From the NCBI GenBank assembly GCA_036351775.1, contig JAZBPX010000028.1, positions 1-64,000 on the forward strand: 64,000 bases of DNA. The letters run 5' to 3'. Positions within the stretch are counted from its first letter, which is position 1. Each line of letters begins with the position of its first letter. Origin of the DNA: Pacificimonas sp036351775. GTDB taxonomy: Bacteria > Pseudomonadota > Alphaproteobacteria > Sphingomonadales > Sphingomonadaceae. This document shows, in pieces, positions 61,291-64,000 of this stretch. The translations under genes were made by a program, and so were the position numbers. Below the pieces are notes generated by a model. The model was given only the letters and a program-made list of their open reading frames with translations, ran no database searches and was not told the DNA's origin.

Positions 61291-61927
61291 CGCCCCCGGA
61301 CAGCCGCCGGCGCTGCATCGGGCCGCGCCGGTGACCGTGGCTATCGCGGCGCTGTGCGTGCTGTTCTGGCTGGCGGAGTTCGTGTTCCCGCAGTTCATCG
61401 GCATCGGCATGGCGCTGATCCCGGCGCGGCTGACCGGCTATCTGACGCTCGTGGACCCGGCGGTGCCTGCGATCCTGACGCCCCTGTCCATGACGTTCGT
61501 GCATGGCGGGTTCTCGCACCTCGCCTTCAACATGGTGTTCCTGCTGTTCGTGGGGCGGTTCGTCGAGCCGCTGCTGGGCACGGCGCGCTATCTGGCGCTG
61601 TACTTCGTCAGCGGGATTGCCGGGGCGATGCTGGAGGTCGCGCTGAACCCCGAAAGTATTGTGCCGCATGTAGGCGCGTCGGGCGCGATTTCCGGCGTGT
61701 TTGCCGCCCATGCGATGATCTTCGGGCGCCGCGCGGGCAGCCAGACCGAGCGGAACCGGGCGTTCCAGCTTGCCGGGCTGTGGATCGGACTGCAGCTGCT
61801 GATCGGCTTTGTCTTCAACAGCGGCGGCGATGGCGGCGGGATCGCCATCTGGGCGCATGTCGGCGGGTTCCTGGCCGGGCTGATCCTGGCGCTGCCACTG
61901 GCCCGGGATGCGATTGCCAGCCGCTAG
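61277..61927 (+). CDS. Rhomboid-family intramembrane serine protease
   Basis: About 216 residues, start TTG at 61277 inside greA, or GTG at 61331 if the 18-residue tail is not used. Six helices are visible. The GASGAISG serine motif (about residue 135) and the WAHVGGFLAG histidine (helix 6) form the catalytic dyad; the earlier HxxxN pattern is in HLAFNMVFLLF. It would cut membrane protein substrates in the inner membrane. Confidence 0.88.
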   Translation: MRSSNAPGQPPALHRAAPVTVAIAALCVLFWLAEFVFPQFIGIGMALIPARLTGYLTLVDPAVPAILTPLSMTFVHGGFSHLAFNMVFLLFVGRFVEPLLGTARYLALYFVSGIAGAMLEVALNPESIVPHVGASGAISGVFAAHAMIFGRRAGSQTERNRAFQLAGLWIGLQLLIGFVFNSGGDGGGIAIWAHVGGFLAGLILALPLARDAIASR

Positions 61928-61961
61928 GGTTTCCGGACCCTCGCTGGCGATCCCGTCGGCG

Positions 61962-62885
61962 CTATTCCGTCGGCAGGAAATCCGGGACGGAGAGGTAGCG
62001 CTCGCCGGTGTCGTAGCAGAAGCCGAGAACCTTCTTCGGGCCGTCTGCCTTCCCGAGATACTGATCGATGGCGGCCAGGGTTGCGCCGGACGAGATACCG
62101 ACGAGAATGCCCTCCTCTCGTGCGGCGCGGCGGGCCATCTCCTTGGCGTCCTCCGGATCGACCTGGATCGCGCCGTCGATCGACTGGGTGTGGAGGTTGT
62201 CGGGAATGAAGCCAGCGCCGATGCCCTGAATGGGGTGCGGGCCGGGTGCGCCGCCGGAAATGACCGGCGACAGGGTCGGCTCGACGGCCCAGACTTCAAG
62301 GCCGGGCATCTTGGGCTTCAGGACCTCGCCGCAGGACGTGATATGACCGCCGGTGCCGACGCCTGTGATGATCGCGTCGAGACCGGTGTCCGCAAAGTCG
62401 GCGAGGATTTCCGGCGATGTGGTGCGGTTATGAACCTCGATGTTCGCCGGATTGTCGAACTGCTGCGGCATCCAGGCGCCGTCGGTCTGATCGACGAGTT
62501 CCTGCGCGCGCTCGATAGCGCCCTTCATGCCCTTCGCCTTATCGGTGAGGTCGAAGGTGGCACCGTAGGCGAGCATCAGGCGGCGGCGCTCCACGGACAT
62601 GGATTCCGGCATGACGAGAACGAGCTTGTAGCCCTTGACCGCCGCAACCATGGCGAGGCCGACGCCGGTGTTGCCGGATGTCGGCTCGATGATCGTGCCG
62701 CCGGGTTTCAGGGCGCCGGATTTCTCGGCGTCCTCGATCATGGCGAGCGCGATGCGGTCCTTGATCGAGCCGCCGGGATTGGCGCGCTCCATCTTGATCC
62801 AGACCTGGTGATCGCCGCCGAACAGGCGCTGCACCTTCACGTGCGGCGTGTTTCCGATGGTTTCGAGAATATGGTCGGCGATCAT
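61962..62885 (-). CDS. cysK: Cysteine synthase A CysK
   Basis: A 307-residue PLP enzyme making cysteine from O-acetylserine and sulfide. The PLP lysine is K42 in NPGGSIKDRIAL, and PTSGNTGVGLAMVAAVKGY is the substrate loop. GVGTGGHITSCGEVLK binds the phosphate. Standard length. It overlaps the MFS gene by ATGA on the same strand. Confidence 0.95.
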   Translation of the reverse strand: MIADHILETIGNTPHVKVQRLFGGDHQVWIKMERANPGGSIKDRIALAMIEDAEKSGALKPGGTIIEPTSGNTGVGLAMVAAVKGYKLVLVMPESMSVERRRLMLAYGATFDLTDKAKGMKGAIERAQELVDQTDGAWMPQQFDNPANIEVHNRTTSPEILADFADTGLDAIITGVGTGGHITSCGEVLKPKMPGLEVWAVEPTLSPVISGGAPGPHPIQGIGAGFIPDNLHTQSIDGAIQVDPEDAKEMARRAAREEGILVGISSGATLAAIDQYLGKADGPKKVLGFCYDTGERYLSVPDFLPTE

Positions 62886-64000
62886 GTCTGTGTCTCCCTG
62901 CGGGGTTCGTTTGCGGGCAGCATAGCGGCGTCATCGGGCGGGTCGAAGCTTTTTGCCCGCCGAAGCTGCGGAAAGAGGCCGGTATAGGCGGCTGTAACGC
63001 CCAAAGCGCCCGCGCCGCCGAGGACGACGGCGGCGACGGGGCCGACGATCGCGGCGAGCGAGCCGGAGAAGAAGTCGCCGAACTCGTTGGAGGCGCTGAT
63101 CGTGAGGAGGGAAACGGCGGAGACGCGGCCGCGCTTGTCGTCGGGCGTGTGGAGCTGAATGAGCGACTGGCGGATGTAGACGGAGAACATGTCCGATGCG
63201 CCGACGACGAAGAGCGCGGCGAGGCTGAGCGGCATGGATTTGGAGAGGCCGAAAATAATGGTGGCGACCGCGAAAACCGCGACGGCGCCGAGCATCTTTG
63301 GTCCGACATTTGTGCTGAGGGGGCGGAAGGAGAAGATCAGGCCGACGACCGTCGCGCCGACGGCGGGGGCGGCGGCAAGCTGCGCCAGCCCCTCTGCGCC
63401 GACATCGAGAATGTCGCGGGCGAAGACAGGGAACAGCGCGGTGGCCCCCGCGAGGAAAACCGCGAACAGGTCGAGCGTAATCGAGCCAAGGACGACCTTG
63501 TTGTGCCGGACATATCTCAGGCCGTCGATGATCTGGCCGATGGGCCTTTGCGCGCCGGTGATTGCGCTGCGCGGGACGTGGCCGATCAGGGTCAGGCAAA
63601 GGAAGGAGAGGGAGAACAGACCGGCGGCTGCGACGTAGGAGAGGTGCGGCTGGACAGCGTAGAGATAGCCGCCAATCGCGGGGCCAACGATGCGGCCCGT
63701 CTGCCACGAGATGGAAGAGAGCGCGATGGCCGTCGGGAGGCTGTTCCGCGGTACGAGATTCGGGGCGAGGGCGGACAGTGACGGTCCGGCAAAGGCGCGG
63801 CCTACGCCAAGAAGGATCGCAACGCCGAACAACACGGTCAGCGCCATGTCGTCCTGCCACGTGAACCAGGCGAGTATCGAAGCGCAGAACAGTTGGAGCG
63901 CGATCATGGCGCGCGCGACGGTCTTCCGGTTCAGCCGGTCGGCGGCAAGGCCCGTGAACGGCGTCAGGATGAATAGCGGCAGGAACTGGAGAAGGCCGAT
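62882..64000 (-). CDS. Major facilitator superfamily transporter, 5' end outside the window
   Basis: An MFS protein with at least ten helices in view. The frame runs through the window end (coding GLLQFLPLFILTPFTGLAADR before 63908), so the internal ATG at 63907 is not the start. The A-motif-type GLAADRLNRKT lies just at the edge. The sequence resembles EntS/YnfM-like drug or siderophore exporters. Substrate unknown. Translation of the downstream cysK is coupled. Confidence 0.85.
   Translation of the reverse strand: MGLLQFLPLFILTPFTGLAADRLNRKTVARAMIALQLFCASILAWFTWQDDMALTVLFGVAILLGVGRAFAGPSLSALAPNLVPRNSLPTAIALSSISWQTGRIVGPAIGGYLYAVQPHLSYVAAAGLFSLSFLCLTLIGHVPRSAITGAQRPIGQIIDGLRYVRHNKVVLGSITLDLFAVFLAGATALFPVFARDILDVGAEGLAQLAAAPAVGATVVGLIFSFRPLSTNVGPKMLGAVAVFAVATIIFGLSKSMPLSLAALFVVGASDMFSVYIRQSLIQLHTPDDKRGRVSAVSLLTISASNEFGDFFSGSLAAIVGPVAAVVLGGAGALGVTAAYTGLFPQLRRAKSFDPPDDAAMLPANEPRRETQT

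Overview
The window is high-GC DNA (clearly above 60% by eye) from an alphaproteobacterium, most likely a sphingomonad. The evidence is the complete ybgC-tolQRAB-pal operon, an unbroken division and cell-wall (dcw) cluster, an ATP12-type F1 assembly factor, a DUF1489 protein, a dnaG-rpoD pair and clustered GANTC sites in front of ftsZ. Genus cannot be fixed from sequence alone. No tRNA, rRNA, CRISPR array, insertion sequence or prophage was seen.

Layout. 0-5 kb: a DUF559 endonuclease-like gene between inverted G-rich palindromes, then Tol-Pal. 5-9 kb: an acetyltransferase, ispG, a low-GC islet with one unrecognised gene and its own operators, and a secreted amidohydrolase. 9-18 kb: pyrophosphatase, a zinc-type TonB receptor with a His/Asp repeat, exonuclease, mgtE, DUF1489, a DUF2807 protein with a duplicated 3' end, a phosphofructokinase and a TraB/GumN protein. 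18-22 kb: a cysteine-less thiolase-like protein and an acyl-CoA dehydrogenase separated by tandem repeats. 22-41 kb: dcw cluster in the order mraZ, rsmH, ftsL, ftsI, murE, murF, mraY, murD, ftsW, murG, murC, murB, ddl, ftsQ, ftsA, ftsZ. 41-49 kb: a CoA racemase, then minus-strand genes (crcB, rluA-type, HAD, small membrane protein, ATP12; RNase H-like protein, serine hydrolase; MoxR ATPase). 49-55 kb: rpoD, dnaG and yqeY, with a hemerythrin gene wedged in. 55-64 kb: carA and carB split by an opposed vapBC module, then greA, rhomboid, cysK and a transporter cut by the window end.

How it works together. Tol-Pal and dcw make and constrict the envelope: MurC-F, MraY and MurG build lipid II, FtsW and FtsI polymerise it, FtsQ/L/A/Z form the divisome, and Tol-Pal draws in the outer membrane. 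Nearly all dcw junctions overlap by about 4 nt. The only wide gap before ftsZ is at murC-murB, where a G-rich palindromic element sits.

Most unusual is the density of palindromic, REPIN-like elements of at least three families. They lie in gaps between genes and also touch essential genes: one appears to supply the ybgC ribosome binding site and the 3' end of the DUF559 gene, one codes for part of the TolB leader, and one lies just before murB. Two have been tandemly duplicated with flanking DNA. The bracketing of a DUF559 nuclease gene by the same repeat that sits free in the dcw cluster suggests a repeat-nuclease pairing like RAYT/REPIN. The low-GC islet gene, with twin operators and a hairpin over its ribosome binding site, is the other main candidate for something new.
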